Shown here piece by piece: positions 41,596 through 50,955 of a DNA stretch of 64,000 nucleotides. The notes below the pieces were generated by a model. It was not told the origin of the DNA and ran no database searches. It was given only the letters and a program-made list of their open reading frames with translations. The translations under genes were made by a program, and so were the position numbers. Origin of the DNA: CAVVST01 sp963750995 (lineage in GTDB: Bacteria > Acidobacteriota > Vicinamibacteria > Vicinamibacterales > UBA2999); the NCBI GenBank assembly GCA_963750995.1, contig CAVVST010000002.1:682001-746000 (forward strand), given 5' to 3'. Positions within the stretch are counted from its first letter, which is position 1. Each line of letters opens with the position of its first letter.

Positions 41596-43529
41596 GTGTC
41601 CGATTCGGCTGATTCGCCAGACCCCCATATCTCGAGGCCAACCCACGCCGATCGCCGGCGCCTGCTCCCTCTGACACTCACTGCGCTCGGCGTCGTCTAT
41701 GGCGACATCGGTACCAGCCCGCTTTACGCCCTGCGCGAGTGCTTCTTTGGCTCGCATTCGGTGCCACCGACACACGAGAACGTTCTCGGGGTGCTCTCCC
41801 TGATCATCTACTCGCTCGCGCTCGTCATCTCGATCAAGTACGTGCTGATCGTCATGCGGGCGGACAACCAGGGCGAGGGTGGCGTGCTGGCATTGACGGC
41901 GTTGATCCCGAATCGTGCCGGCATCGCAGGGGGTCCGGCGAGATTGGCCGTTGGGCGGCCAATCCTGATAGCGCTCGGCATCTTCGGCACCGCCCTGCTC
42001 TACGGTGACGGCATGATCACGCCGGCTATTTCCGTTCTCGGCGCCGTCGAAGGCCTTGAAGTCATCACGCCCCTGTTTCGCCCGTATGTGATGCCAGCCA
42101 CCCTGGTGATCCTGGTTGGGCTTTTCGCCATTCAGAGATACGGAACTCACCGCGTCGGCGGGTTGTTCGGGCCGGTGATGGTGATTTGGTTCGTGATGAT
42201 CGCGGCCCTCGGTGTCGTCTGGATCGCGCGAGCACCGGCCGTGCTTGCGGCGTTCGATCCGCGGCAGGCCGTGACTTTCTTCGCTGCCAACGGATTCACC
42301 GGATTTGCCGTCCTCGGCGCGGTGTTCCTTGTGGTCACCGGGGGCGAGGCTCTCTATGCGGACATGGGCCACTTCGGAAAACAACCGATTCGACTGGCGT
42401 GGTTTGCTTTCGTGTTGCCGGCCCTGGTGCTGAATTACCTCGGTCAGGGCGCGCTATTGCTGATCAATCCCGGCGTCGAGCATCCTTTCTTCCTGCTCGC
42501 GCCGTCGTGGGCGCTTCTGCCCATCGTCGCCCTCGCCACGACCGCGGCGATCATCGCGTCACAAGCGCTGATATCCGGTTCCTTTTCCATCACCCGCCAG
42601 GCGATTCAGCTTGGACTCGCGCCTCGCCTCGACGTTGAGCACACGTCGGCGCGCGAGATGGGTCAGATCTACGTGCCCCAGGTGAACTGGGCGCTGATGT
42701 GTCGCCACCCTGCTCATCGTGATCGGCTTCGGCTCGTCCAGTGCCGTCGCCGCGGCGTACGGCATCGCCGTCACTCTCACGATGGTCATTACGGTCCTGC
42801 TGCTGTATATAGTCGCGACGGAGCGATGGCATTGGCCAAAGCCCGCGGCGGCAGCGATGATGCTGCTGTTCCTGGGTATCGACCTCGCGTTCTTCGGAGC
42901 AAACGCTCTGAAGTTGATGCAGGGTGGCTGGGTCACGCTTGCGGTTGCGCTGTTTCTATTCACCCTCATGACCACGTGGAAGACGGGTCGTCGGCTGGTG
43001 GCCGAACGGCTGTCGGAACGGCGCGGTTCCGATCGAGCAATTCATTGCTACCGTGTCAACCATCGAGCCTGTACGCGTACCCGGGACCGCCGTGTTCATG
43101 ACCGCGCAGCCGACCGGCACTCCCCCGGCGCTGGCTCACAACCTTCGCTACAACAAGGTCCTGCACGACCACGTCGTCACTGCTGACGGTCACGACCGCA
43201 CAACGGCCGCATGTCGCTGAAGACGACCGTATTTCAGTGGAGCCGCTCGGGCACCACTTGTTCAACGTGCGCGTGCAGTACAGGTTCATGGAGGATCCGG
43301 ATGTGCCATTGGCGTTGATGCAGGCACGCGAACACGGCCTGCCGCTCGATCCCGACGATGTCACATACTTTTCGGCCGAGAGACGATCATTGTGACGCGG
43401 CGCAAAGGCATGGCTATCTGGCGCGAACAACTCTTCGTACTGATGTCGCGCAACGCGATTCGCGCAACTGCCTTCTTCCGCCTTCCGCCCGAACGCGTCG
43501 TGGAACTAGGAGTTCAGGTCGAGATGTAG
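41596..43529 (+). pseudogene. kup: Kup potassium transporter with at least four frameshifts
   Basis: The start (M-S-D-S-A-D-S-P) follows CTTGGAGGGCTC with a GTG or ATG-equivalent at 41596. The first 365 residues are intact: L-G-V-V-Y-G-D-I-G-T-S-P-L-Y-A, N-Q-G-E-G-G-V-L-A-L, G-A-L-L-Y-G-D-G-M-I-T-P-A-I-S-V and G-G-E-A-L-Y-A-D-M-G-H-F-G are all Kup signatures. Frame changes near 42700, 43020, 43170 and 43370 are then needed to read I-G-F-G-S-S-S-A-V-A-A-A-Y-G-I-A, F-I-A-T-V-S-T-I-E-P-V-R-V-P-G-T, H-N-L-R-Y-N-K-V-L-H, and T-I-I-V-T-R-R-K-G-M to the stop at 43527. The repaired protein would be about 640 residues, as expected. Either this is a poor-quality stretch or the gene is truly decayed. 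Confidence 0.85.
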
Positions 43530-43653
43530 CTCGCCGCCTGCTGCTCGCTTGATTCGGCAAGCGTCGCTCAATCGGGTTTCACGGAACCGCGCCCGCAGGT
43601 TGGGGTCTCACGAGGAAATGCGGTTGGCACCCCGGGCGCGCCCCACCGAGCGG

Positions 43654-44487
43654 CTATTCTTTGTGGTTCTCGAGGCAGACGAAGTCGAGCAACTCCGTGT
43701 CGGTCGCGATGAACTCGTTGAGCGTCACGGTGAAGGGCGCGGTGTACACCTTGGGATCATTCACCGTGACCTGTACTTCCAGCCGGCCGTAGTTTACGCG
43801 ACGGAAACGTTCCGTGATCCTGGCCGCGTCGGTCAGCGGACTCCCCTTGCGATCCAGCCAGATGCCTTCGCTGCGAAAACCGTTCGACTCGACGACGAGC
43901 GTGTCGCCTTCCCAGCGCCCGACGGAGTACCCCTTCCACGTCGGCAGCGCATCGACGGGAAGCAGCCGCCCGTCGAGGAAGATCTGCCGGTACGTGACTT
44001 CGCGTTCACTGAGGATGACGATGAGCCCGGGGTTCTGGATGATCTTGTTGAACGTGGGATAGGTATGCAGCCTCACGATTCCACCAGGGAAGCAGTGGGA
44101 CGTCGGGTCGTCCTTGCCCGCGGCGTCCGATCGCTGTTTCACCAGCGCCGCCGCCCACGGCTGATACGGAAGCCCTCCTGGCATACCCCACCCCAGGTCG
44201 AGGAACTGCTCGCTCATCTGGTTGTCGGGGCAGCCGTCGGGAGGACATTTCTGGTTTCGTTCGGGCCGCCAGATGCCGCCGAGATCGGGCCTGCCGTCCG
44301 GGGCCCGCGGCGCCGGCGCGTTGAGATTCGGCGAGCCGTCGGCGTTCTTCGGCACGCCGGGCATCGGAAAGTCCAGCCACTGCGCGGCAAGCGAGGCCGG
44401 CAGGAGGATCAGCACTGCCAGCGTCGTCACCCGGAGTCTGGCGCGAACGGCATCCGCCCACGACGAAGCGCCGGCGATCATCATCAC
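43654..44487 (-). CDS. Secreted WEGD-family protein
   Basis: 277 residues. The start ATG overlaps the stop of the DUF6152 gene upstream (ATGA). Signal peptide: V-T-T-L-A-V-L-I-L-L-P-A-S-L-A-A. Landmarks: G-R-P-D-L-G-G-I-W-R-P-E, S-H-C-F-P-G-G-I-V-R, Y-R-Q-I-F-L-D-G-R, S-V-G-R-W-E-G-D-T-L-V-V-E-S-N-G-F, I-T-E-R-F-R-R-V-N-Y-G-R-L, and the C-terminal D-F-V-C-L-E-N-H. An extra Cys pair (N-Q-K-C-P-P-D-G-C-P-D-N) is not shared by relatives. It is closest to the domain at 8889-9650 (G-G-I-V-R, C-x-E-N near the end). Confidence 0.85.
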   Translation of the reverse strand: MMMIAGASSWADAVRARLRVTTLAVLILLPASLAAQWLDFPMPGVPKNADGSPNLNAPAPRAPDGRPDLGGIWRPERNQKCPPDGCPDNQMSEQFLDLGWGMPGGLPYQPWAAALVKQRSDAAGKDDPTSHCFPGGIVRLHTYPTFNKIIQNPGLIVILSEREVTYRQIFLDGRLLPVDALPTWKGYSVGRWEGDTLVVESNGFRSEGIWLDRKGSPLTDAARITERFRRVNYGRLEVQVTVNDPKVYTAPFTVTLNEFIATDTELLDFVCLENHKE

Positions 44488-44912
44488 GGTCCAGGTGCGT
44501 CGGGAATCGTGCCGCCGGACATTTTGCGTCCGTCGCGCAACGTCACGATGCGCGCGTTCGCAAGGCGGGAACCGTCCCTCGCCAGGTAGCCGTCCACCGT
44601 CACCACGTCGTCAGGCTTGAGCATGGTCAGCCGCCAGCCGCGCCGGAGCAGCCCGTTCACCGCTCCCATGGTGAACTCCCAAGCGGTGACGGCGCCCGCC
44701 TCGTTCTTCACGTTCATGTAGAAGCGCACGTGCGGGTTCGTCCACTCGACCTTCGTCACGGTGCCGCTCATCGTGACGGGCTGCTTGACGTCGTACTCGG
44801 CCGCAAAGGAGTGATGCGCCCGCACGGCGCCCGCGCACAAAAAAGCGCCTGCGACGACGATCACGCACAGCGAAGCGCGGATCACAGCCTTCTTATATAC
44901 CTGAAACGGCAT
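44484..44912 (-). CDS. DUF6152 secreted protein
   Basis: 142 residues from the ATG at 44912; the frame is open further upstream into the dynamin gene but without signal character. The signal peptide ends G-A-V-R-A, mature start H-H-S-F-A-A-E-Y-D-V. It follows the family closely: G-T-V-T-K-V-E-W-T-N-P-H-V-R-F-Y-M-N-V-K, A-W-E-F-T-M-G-A-V-N-G-L-L-R-R-G-W, L-K-P-D-D-V-V-T-V-D-G-Y-L-A-R-D-G and R-D-G-R-K-M-S-G-G. It is the best textbook copy in the window. The stop overlaps the WEGD start (ATGA), a coupling also seen at 52124/52127. Confidence 0.9.
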   Translation of the reverse strand: MPFQVYKKAVIRASLCVIVVAGAFLCAGAVRAHHSFAAEYDVKQPVTMSGTVTKVEWTNPHVRFYMNVKNEAGAVTAWEFTMGAVNGLLRRGWRLTMLKPDDVVTVDGYLARDGSRLANARIVTLRDGRKMSGGTIPDAPGP

Positions 44913-44922
44913 CGCGCCGTCG

Positions 44923-46713
44923 CTACGCTGCGAGCCGATCGCGGAATGCGCCTGCCCGATCGCGCAAGGATGCCAGCGCCCCGCCGGCCTCGGTCCAGCG
45001 TTCGCGCTCGGCACGGACGAATCGGCTGTACGGGGCGACGGCCTCGTCGATGCGCGAACGGCCCTGCTGCTGCGCGCGCTCGAATTCACTCCGCAGCGCC
45101 TCGGCGAGCTTGACGCGCAAGGCCGAGACTTTCTCCTGCATCTCGAGCTTGGCCTTGCGGCGCCGCGCGGGGATCACCAGGAACCCGAGTGCGGCGACCA
45201 CACTGGCCAGGATGATCCCGGTGACATCGGCGGCGGCGGTAGATGCGGCCAGCGTCACTAGCGTGCCGAGACCCACCGCGGCGCCCCCCGCGGCAGCCGC
45301 CGTGGTCACAGCCGCGCGGGCCTGATCGGCTATCGCCGCCGCTTCGCGCTGCTTGTCGTAGGTATCGACGACGCGCTGCGCTTCGCTCCCGACCGCGTCG
45401 ATGAGCCGGGTGCGATCCGCGTGGAACGTGCCCACGTCTGGCGCGCCAAGCACGCGCGACCCGCGATCCCTGGCCCGGTCGGCGAGCGCCGATGTCACCG
45501 CCTGCCATTGCCGGAAGTCCTGGTCGATGAGCCAGTCGATCAGCTCCGAGACGCGGCGCTCGATCTGGCGCGGCGCATCGGCAACCACCCGCTCCTCGAA
45601 CTCCTTCTGCACGCGGGCGCGGTTCAACAAGTCAATCACACGGCCGAGCCGCAGCGTGTCCTCGAAGTAGGCGTGACCGCGCGCCTCCATGTCGGCGAGC
45701 ACCTTTTCCACCGCGATCATCCGCAGTTCGAAACCGCGCAGCAGATCGCTGCGATGAACGGCGAGCTGACGCTCGATGTCGCCGAGCAGGTCGACGTCTT
45801 CCTTCAGCAGGGCCAACCGCTCGTCCGCGATCGTGGCGTACTGGTGCGCGAGCGCCTGGCCGACGCCGACAGGATTCGCCAGTTTCAGCCGGAAGCGGCT
45901 TCCCTGATCGAGGGTCTCCCTGACGTATCGCTCGAGCGCTTCAAACCGGCTGGGGGCCCACACCGACGGCTCACCCTGCTTGGCGCGCATCGCCAGCCGC
46001 GCACTGACCGGGAACACCTCCGGGGCAAGACCGAGCAGCCGCTGCGCCGACGACCGCACGAACGCCACAACCTCGTCGAGTTCTTCCGGGCGCTGGAAGA
46101 TATCGATCTTGTTCAGGACGATGATGATCTTCTTGCCCCAGCCGCGGATCGTCTCGAGGAACGCCCGCTCGGTCTCGGTGAACGGCCGATCGGCGGACGT
46201 GACGAATAGCACCAGGTCCGCGCGCGGCAGGAAGTCACTGGTGAGCTGCTCATGCTCGCGAATGATCGCGTTGGTGCCCGGCGTATCGACGATGTGCACC
46301 TCGCGAAGGAGCTCGACGGGCGCGGTCGTCACAGTGAGGCCGTGCTCATCGGCACCGTGGGCCACGGCATCTCCGTGCTTGAGCACGTGAATGGTTGCCG
46401 TAGTGGGGGTGACCCCTTCGCGAAGAACCGGCTGGCCGGCAAGCGCGTTGATGAAAGCGCTCTTCCCGGAGTTGAACTCGCCCACTACCACGAGCAGGAA
46501 GAACTCGTCGAGCTGACGGATGGACGCGGCCAGCGCAGCCTGATCCCCGGGGCTCGCCCCAAAACGGGTCAGCGCGTCACGAAGCTCCGCGAGCAGCTGA
46601 CGGCCGCTGTGCAGCTGAGCCTGCAGCTCGGCGGACAGTACTCCTTGCATCAGTTCGTGTGAGGCAAGAAGCACGCCCGGCCGACGCCCGGGATGTGTCG
46701 CCCGCACCGCCAC
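44923..46713 (-). CDS. Bacterial dynamin-like GTPase
   Basis: 596 residues. GTPase motifs: G1 V-V-G-E-F-N-S-G-K-S at about residues 76-85, G2 around T-P-T-T-A-T, G3 V-D-T-P-G-T-N, G4 L-N-K-I-D. A long helical stalk follows, with two hydrophobic helices at about residues 470-510 (A-V-G-L-G-T-L-V-T-L-A-A, G-I-I-L-A-S-V-V-A-A-L-G-F-L-V-I), then a basic coiled coil. This is the paddle arrangement of membrane-remodelling bacterial dynamins. They act at the inner face of the cytoplasmic membrane in stress or division. The start is a GTG at 46713; an ATG at codon 22 is an alternative. The partner, if any, is not seen. Confidence 0.85.
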   Translation of the reverse strand: MAVRATHPGRRPGVLLASHELMQGVLSAELQAQLHSGRQLLAELRDALTRFGASPGDQAALAASIRQLDEFFLLVVVGEFNSGKSAFINALAGQPVLREGVTPTTATIHVLKHGDAVAHGADEHGLTVTTAPVELLREVHIVDTPGTNAIIREHEQLTSDFLPRADLVLFVTSADRPFTETERAFLETIRGWGKKIIIVLNKIDIFQRPEELDEVVAFVRSSAQRLLGLAPEVFPVSARLAMRAKQGEPSVWAPSRFEALERYVRETLDQGSRFRLKLANPVGVGQALAHQYATIADERLALLKEDVDLLGDIERQLAVHRSDLLRGFELRMIAVEKVLADMEARGHAYFEDTLRLGRVIDLLNRARVQKEFEERVVADAPRQIERRVSELIDWLIDQDFRQWQAVTSALADRARDRGSRVLGAPDVGTFHADRTRLIDAVGSEAQRVVDTYDKQREAAAIADQARAAVTTAAAAGGAAVGLGTLVTLAASTAAADVTGIILASVVAALGFLVIPARRRKAKLEMQEKVSALRVKLAEALRSEFERAQQQGRSRIDEAVAPYSRFVRAERERWTEAGGALASLRDRAGAFRDRLAA

Positions 46714-46731
46714 CCTGATGTTTCGCGCTGA

Positions 46732-47108
46732 TCAGCGCGCGATGCCCGCCCCTTTCGTCCAGCTCCATCCGGCCTTGACGTCACGCACCTGGCTGAGCAG
46801 CGTCAGCTTGAGGACGCCGGGATCCCGGTGCGGACTACCGGCAACGACAACGCGATCGCCGGCCGCGAGCATGGCCTTGTCGACCCCTTCGCGCCTGAGC
46901 TGAATCAGGTTGCCCCATTCGACGTCGTAGGTCGTGCCGGCGTCCGTCCGTACTTGAGCACGACGTGCGGGTTCGCGAACAGGATGTTCTCGAGCGTGCC
47001 CTCGATGGTGACGGTCTGCTCGCGCAGGATGTCGCCGTAGGAATGATGGGCGAGGACAGAACTCCCCGTCAGCAGCGCGGCCGCAACGATCGCCAGGCAT
47101 ACGCGCAT
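46732..47108 (-). pseudogene. DUF6152 secreted protein with one frameshift
   Basis: Start ATG at 47108 (M-R-V-C-L-A-I-V-A-A-A-L-L). The signal peptide ends S-V-L-A and the mature start is H-H-S-Y-G-D-I-L. The first frame reads to F-A-N-P-H-V-V-L-K. The second frame resumes V-R-T-D-A-G-T-T-Y-D-V-E-W-G-N-L and continues L-A-A-G-D-R-V-V-V-A-G-S-P to the stop at 46732. One indel near 46953 joins them. Repaired length is about 125 residues. It resembles the copy at 56659 (D-V/A-E-W-G/S-N, V-x-x-G-S-P). Confidence 0.75.
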
Positions 47109-47143
47109 ACGTCTTTCCTCCCCGGCCTCGATGTTACCCCTCT

Positions 47144-48415
47144 TTACCAGACGCCCTTCCACGGCTTGCCGACGAGAAACGCCGGATTCGCGCCCGGCCG
47201 CGGCCGGTACTTCTGCACGCGCCCGTTGTTCACTTCGGCGACGTAGAAATTCCCTTCCTGGTCGGTTGACATCCCGTGGACGCCCCACATGCCGCCGGGG
47301 TACTCGCCCCAGCTGCCCCACGAGTACAGGAAGTGTCCCTGCAGGTCGTAGCCCAGAATCTTGTGAGTGCCCTGATCCGCGGCCCAGAGCTTCTGATCGC
47401 TGGTCACGCGAAAACTGTGAATATCCATCGGCGGCCGCGGTCCGAAATTCCATTCGTCGAGGTACTTGCCGTTCTCGTCGAACACCTGCACGCGGCTGTT
47501 CTGCCGGTCGTTGACATAGACACGCCGTGTCGTCGGGTCAACGCCGATGCCGTGCACGTTGTTCCAGTATCCCGGGCGCGTCTCGTTCCGGCCTGATCCC
47601 TTCTCGCCCCACTGCAGCAGCTTCTTGCCGTTCATGTCGTACTTGATCACCCGGGTGTTGTCGTACCCATCCGCCAGGTACACCGTATTGGCGTCCATGA
47701 ACGCGATGAAGGTCGGTCGCCGGAAATGCGTGTCGTCGTCACCGGCCACGCGCGGCGTGCCCAGCTGCAGCACGAGCTTCTTGCCGTCGTTCGTGAACTT
47801 GTAGACGCCGTGGCCTTCCGCGTCGACGACCCACACGTGTTTCTCGGGATCGTACGGGCTAATCTCGACGTCGTGCGCGCGAGTGAAGAGCTTGTCCCAC
47901 TGGTTCCAGTCTTCCGTGATTCGCCCTTCGGCATTCACCACGACGATGTTGTGCTCCCACCGGCAGTCCACGCCCGGCTCGTTGTCGCCCTGGTCTTTCT
48001 CGATGGGGTTCTCGCAACTGCCGCCCCCAGCCTGTCGGAGGGGTAGACGGAAGACGGGGAACTCGAGGCCAGGACCGAACTGCGGAATCTTCTGCGTCTG
48101 GGGACGCTTGTCGATCCTGACGAGCTCGCCCTTATTGACGAAGAAGACACGGTTCGGACTTTCGGCGAAGACGTCCATGGCCTGCCCGTAGGTCCACTTC
48201 TCGTGGTTCGGCAGGCTCTCGGACATCGGCTTGGGCCAATTCGCCACAGCTTCGTACGGACCGAAGATGTCCTGTCCGCCTCTCTGGCCCGGTATCGCCG
48301 CGAAACCGGCGCCGGGCACCTGCTGCGCCTCGACCGCCGAGGACTGGGCGCCGAGCACGTAGCCCGCCAGAAGCAACACGCCGCCGGCCGCAACCGCCAA
48401 CATTCGTTTGATCAT
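47144..48415 (-). CDS. Secreted NHL-type beta-propeller
   Basis: 423 residues; ATG at 48415 with GGAGG upstream. Signal peptide: L-A-V-A-A-G-G-V-L-L-L-A-G-Y-V-L-G-A. The first 50 mature residues (I-F-G-P-Y-E-A-V-A-N-W-P-K-P) and blades parallel the protein at 13828 (I-S-G-P-Y-Q-V-D-P-N-W-P-K). Blades: H-V-W-V-V-D-A-E-G-H-G-V-Y-K-F, V-Y-L-A-D-G-Y-D-N-T-R-V-I-K-Y, R-V-Y-V-N-D-R-Q-N-S-R-V-Q-V-F, K-L-W-A-A-D-Q-G-T-H-K-I, N-F-Y-V-A-E-V-N-N-G-R. Two Cys (S-C-E-N, D-C-R-W) may form a disulfide. It lacks the C-terminal domain of the longer relative. It is followed by a DUF6152 gene. Confidence 0.88.
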   Translation of the reverse strand: MIKRMLAVAAGGVLLLAGYVLGAQSSAVEAQQVPGAGFAAIPGQRGGQDIFGPYEAVANWPKPMSESLPNHEKWTYGQAMDVFAESPNRVFFVNKGELVRIDKRPQTQKIPQFGPGLEFPVFRLPLRQAGGGSCENPIEKDQGDNEPGVDCRWEHNIVVVNAEGRITEDWNQWDKLFTRAHDVEISPYDPEKHVWVVDAEGHGVYKFTNDGKKLVLQLGTPRVAGDDDTHFRRPTFIAFMDANTVYLADGYDNTRVIKYDMNGKKLLQWGEKGSGRNETRPGYWNNVHGIGVDPTTRRVYVNDRQNSRVQVFDENGKYLDEWNFGPRPPMDIHSFRVTSDQKLWAADQGTHKILGYDLQGHFLYSWGSWGEYPGGMWGVHGMSTDQEGNFYVAEVNNGRVQKYRPRPGANPAFLVGKPWKGVW

Positions 48416-48573
48416 CAGGGCCTCCACAGCCATAACGCTCGAGTCGGAGCCTGAATACACCTGGGCCTCGGTCGAGGTCAAGCGCGGCCAGGGCTTGAGA
48501 AGGCGTAGAATCGCGGAGCATTCCAACTGTCGCGAAACGAGTTGACAGAAAACCCTCTTTCCCGGAGGCTGCC

Positions 48574-49843
48574 ATGCGCCGACTCAGCATTCCGTTCTTT
48601 CTGGCCCTGTTGCTCGTCCTGATCTCGGCCTTCGCCCGTGCGCAGGCGCCAGCCGCCGGACGCGCAACCGTCTACGAAGGCGCCCGCGTGATCGTCGGCA
48701 CCGCGAACGCCCCGATCGAGAACGCCGCCTTTGTCGTGGAGGGAGGCAAGTTCACCCAGGTCGGCCGGGCCGACCAGATAAAGGTGCCGGCCGGCGCCGC
48801 CCGCGTGGACCTGCGGGGAAAAACCGTGATTCCAGCCATCGTCGACACGCACACGCACATGCCGGTCAACCGCGAGGAGCTGATGACCGCCCTCCAGCGC
48901 AAGGCCTACTACGGGGTCGGGGTCGTTTTGAGCATGGGACAGGACACCGGCGACGTGGCGATCCAGGTGCGCGACGAGATGCCACCGAACGGGGCCCGGC
49001 TCCGTTCGGCTGGCCGCGGTATCACGATGCCCGAACCCGGGCGCGGAACGAGCGCCGTACTGGGTGAGCACTACGGATGAAGCCCGCAAGGCCGTGCAGG
49101 AGCTTGCCGCCCGGAAAGTGGACATCGTCAAGATCTGGGTCGACGATCGAAACAACACCGTGAAGAAGATGACCCCGGAGATCTATACGGCCGTCATCGA
49201 CGAAGCGCACAAGAACAAACTCCGGGTCACTGCGCACATCTTCACTCTGGACGATGCGAAGGGACTGCTGCGGGCGGGACTCGATGCGTTCGCGCACAGC
49301 GTCCGCGATCGCGATATTGACGACGAGTTCATGGGACTCGCGAAGCAGCGCCCCGCGCTGGTGGTGACGCCCAACCTGCCGGACCGTGGCGTGGCGGCCG
49401 ACCTCTCCTGGCTCGCGGAATCGGTGCCGGCCGGCGAGCTGTCAAAACTCCAGGCCGCGGCCACCAACAGGCCGGACGTTCAGCAGGCTTTTGGAATTCA
49501 GGCCAGAAACCTGGCAAAACTCAGTAAGGCTGGCGTGAAGATCGCCCTCGGCACCGACGGAAACGTAAGTTGGGCACATCATCTTGAAATGGAAGATATG
49601 GTGGCTTCGGGCATGACACCCGCACAGGTGCTCGTCTCTTCCACCGGCGCGGCGGCGGAGTTCCTGCGGATGCCCGACGTCGGCACGGTCGCGACCGGCA
49701 AGAGCGCCGATTTCGTGGTACTCGACGCCAACCCGCTCGACAACATTACGAACACCCGGCGAATCTCGTCTGTCTATCTCCGCGGCGCGGCGGTGGACCG
49801 GGCGGCGATCCGGGCGCGGGTCATGGGGAGCGCTTCACAGTAG
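48574..49843 (+). pseudogene. Secreted amidohydrolase, one frameshift
   Basis: The ATG at 48574 follows CCGGAGG. Signal peptide: F-F-L-A-L-L-L-V-L-I-S-A-F-A-R-A. The amidohydrolase metal site I-V-D-T-H-T-H-M-P is at about residue 90. The frame breaks near 49030 after G-I-T-M-P; the other frame gives P-N-P-G-A-E-R-A-P-Y-W-V-S-T-T-D-E-A and continues V-D-I-V-K-I-W-V-D-D, V-T-A-H-I-F, F-A-H-S-V-R, I-A-L-G-T-D-G-N and G-K-S-A-D-F-V-V-L-D-A-N-P. Repaired length is about 420 residues. This is an imidazolonepropionase-like metal-dependent hydrolase acting outside the cytoplasm. The substrate is unknown. Confidence 0.8.
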
Positions 49844-49877
49844 TGCACGAAGTCGGTCGCAGAAAATTGACGACCTG

Positions 49878-49912
49878 ACGGCAGGGTGTCGGTTCACCGG
49901 CAACCCTGCCGT
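49878..49912 (+). terminator. Stem-loop after the amidohydrolase
   Basis: ACGGCAGGGT (49878-49887) pairs with ACCCTGCCGT (49903-49912): a perfect 10-bp stem, 35 nt past the stop. There is no U tract. Confidence 0.6.
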
Positions 49913-50040
49913 TACGAAAGCGCCAAATACGCCCACGTCTCACCAAGTTCCTTTAAACGCACAGCTGGCCACGACATTGCTCTCCCACCGGCCGAGGGAC
50001 CCGGGGTGGGTCCGGCGAAGGCGTGAGGAGATCACCGGCG

Positions 50041-50928
50041 ATGGCACTTTCCCGTCAGACACAGTTCGGAATGGTTGCTCTGGTCCTCGCGGCAGCATGG
50101 GTCGCCCCCGCAGCTGCCCAGGCCCCGGCGCCGGCGTACACCGTCGCCCGCCCGGCAATCGTCCGGGACTACGTGGTCGGACCGCAGGACGTGCTAAACA
50201 TCACCTCGCAGGATGATCCGGCCCTCAGCGGCAAGTTCACGGTGGAGGCCGACCTGACCTTTACGTTTCCGCTGCTTGGACGCATTCGGGCCGGAGGGCT
50301 GACGCTGCGCGAAGTCGAATCGCAGCTGCAGACGAAACTCATCGAAGAGGGCTACTTCAAGAATCCCCAGATCAGGGTTTCAATCGAGCAGTACAAGAGC
50401 CAGAAGGTGTTCATCGTCGGTGAAGTCCGGAGCCCCGGGGCGTACGCGGTGTCAGGCGATATGCGCCTGGTCGAAGCGCTGGCACTGGCGGGCTCGACGC
50501 TGCCGACTGCCGCCGGCGAGGTCGTGATTGTCCCCGCGGGCGTCGACAGCATGATGGTGCGCCCCGCATCGCTTCAGGATGCCGGGGGATCGGACTCGCC
50601 GGTTGTGCGTGTCAACCTTCGCGAGCTGCAGAACGGCGCGTTCCAGCAGAACGTTCAGCTGGCCGGCGGCGACACCGTGTTCGTGTTGAAGGCCGAGAAC
50701 ATCTACGTGTTCGGCCAGGTGAAAAATCCAGGCGCGTATCCGCTGCAGCAAGACGTTACGACCGTCCTCCAGGGGCTGGCGCTGGCCGGCGGCGTGACGG
50801 ATCGCGGCGCCACCTCCCGCGTGGAAATCGTGCGTGTCGTCAACGGTGAGCAGAAGAAGATGAAGGTGAAGCTCGAAGAACAGCTGCTCCCCGGCGACAC
50901 CATCGTCGTCCCGCAGCGATTCTTTTGA
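50041..50928 (+). CDS. Polysaccharide export (Wza-like) outer-membrane protein
   Basis: 295 residues. The start M-A-L-S-R-Q-T at 50041 is followed by a signal peptide (M-V-A-L-V-L-A-A-A-W-V-A-P-A-A-A). Residues 45-130 are a Poly_export domain (Y-V-V-G-P-Q-D-V-L-N-I-T, F-T-F-P-L-L-G-R-I-R-A-G-G-L-T). Then come two SLBB domains, each opening V-F-I-V-G-E-V-R-S-P-G-A-Y or I-Y-V-F-G-Q-V-K-N-P-G-A-Y. The end has L-L-P-G-D-T-I-V-V-P-Q. Such proteins form the outer-membrane channel for capsule or exopolysaccharide. No glycosyltransferase or tyrosine kinase gene is near, which is unusual. No lipobox Cys is visible, so outer-membrane anchoring may differ from Wza. Confidence 0.88.
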   Translation: MALSRQTQFGMVALVLAAAWVAPAAAQAPAPAYTVARPAIVRDYVVGPQDVLNITSQDDPALSGKFTVEADLTFTFPLLGRIRAGGLTLREVESQLQTKLIEEGYFKNPQIRVSIEQYKSQKVFIVGEVRSPGAYAVSGDMRLVEALALAGSTLPTAAGEVVIVPAGVDSMMVRPASLQDAGGSDSPVVRVNLRELQNGAFQQNVQLAGGDTVFVLKAENIYVFGQVKNPGAYPLQQDVTTVLQGLALAGGVTDRGATSRVEIVRVVNGEQKKMKVKLEEQLLPGDTIVVPQRFF

Positions 50929-50955
50929 GACATCCGGAGGCCCAGAAACCTCCGG

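Noticed and set aside
43530..43653. Possible regulatory sequence between kup and the WEGD gene
   Set aside because: No hairpin, repeat or promoter-like element stands out in this convergent gap.
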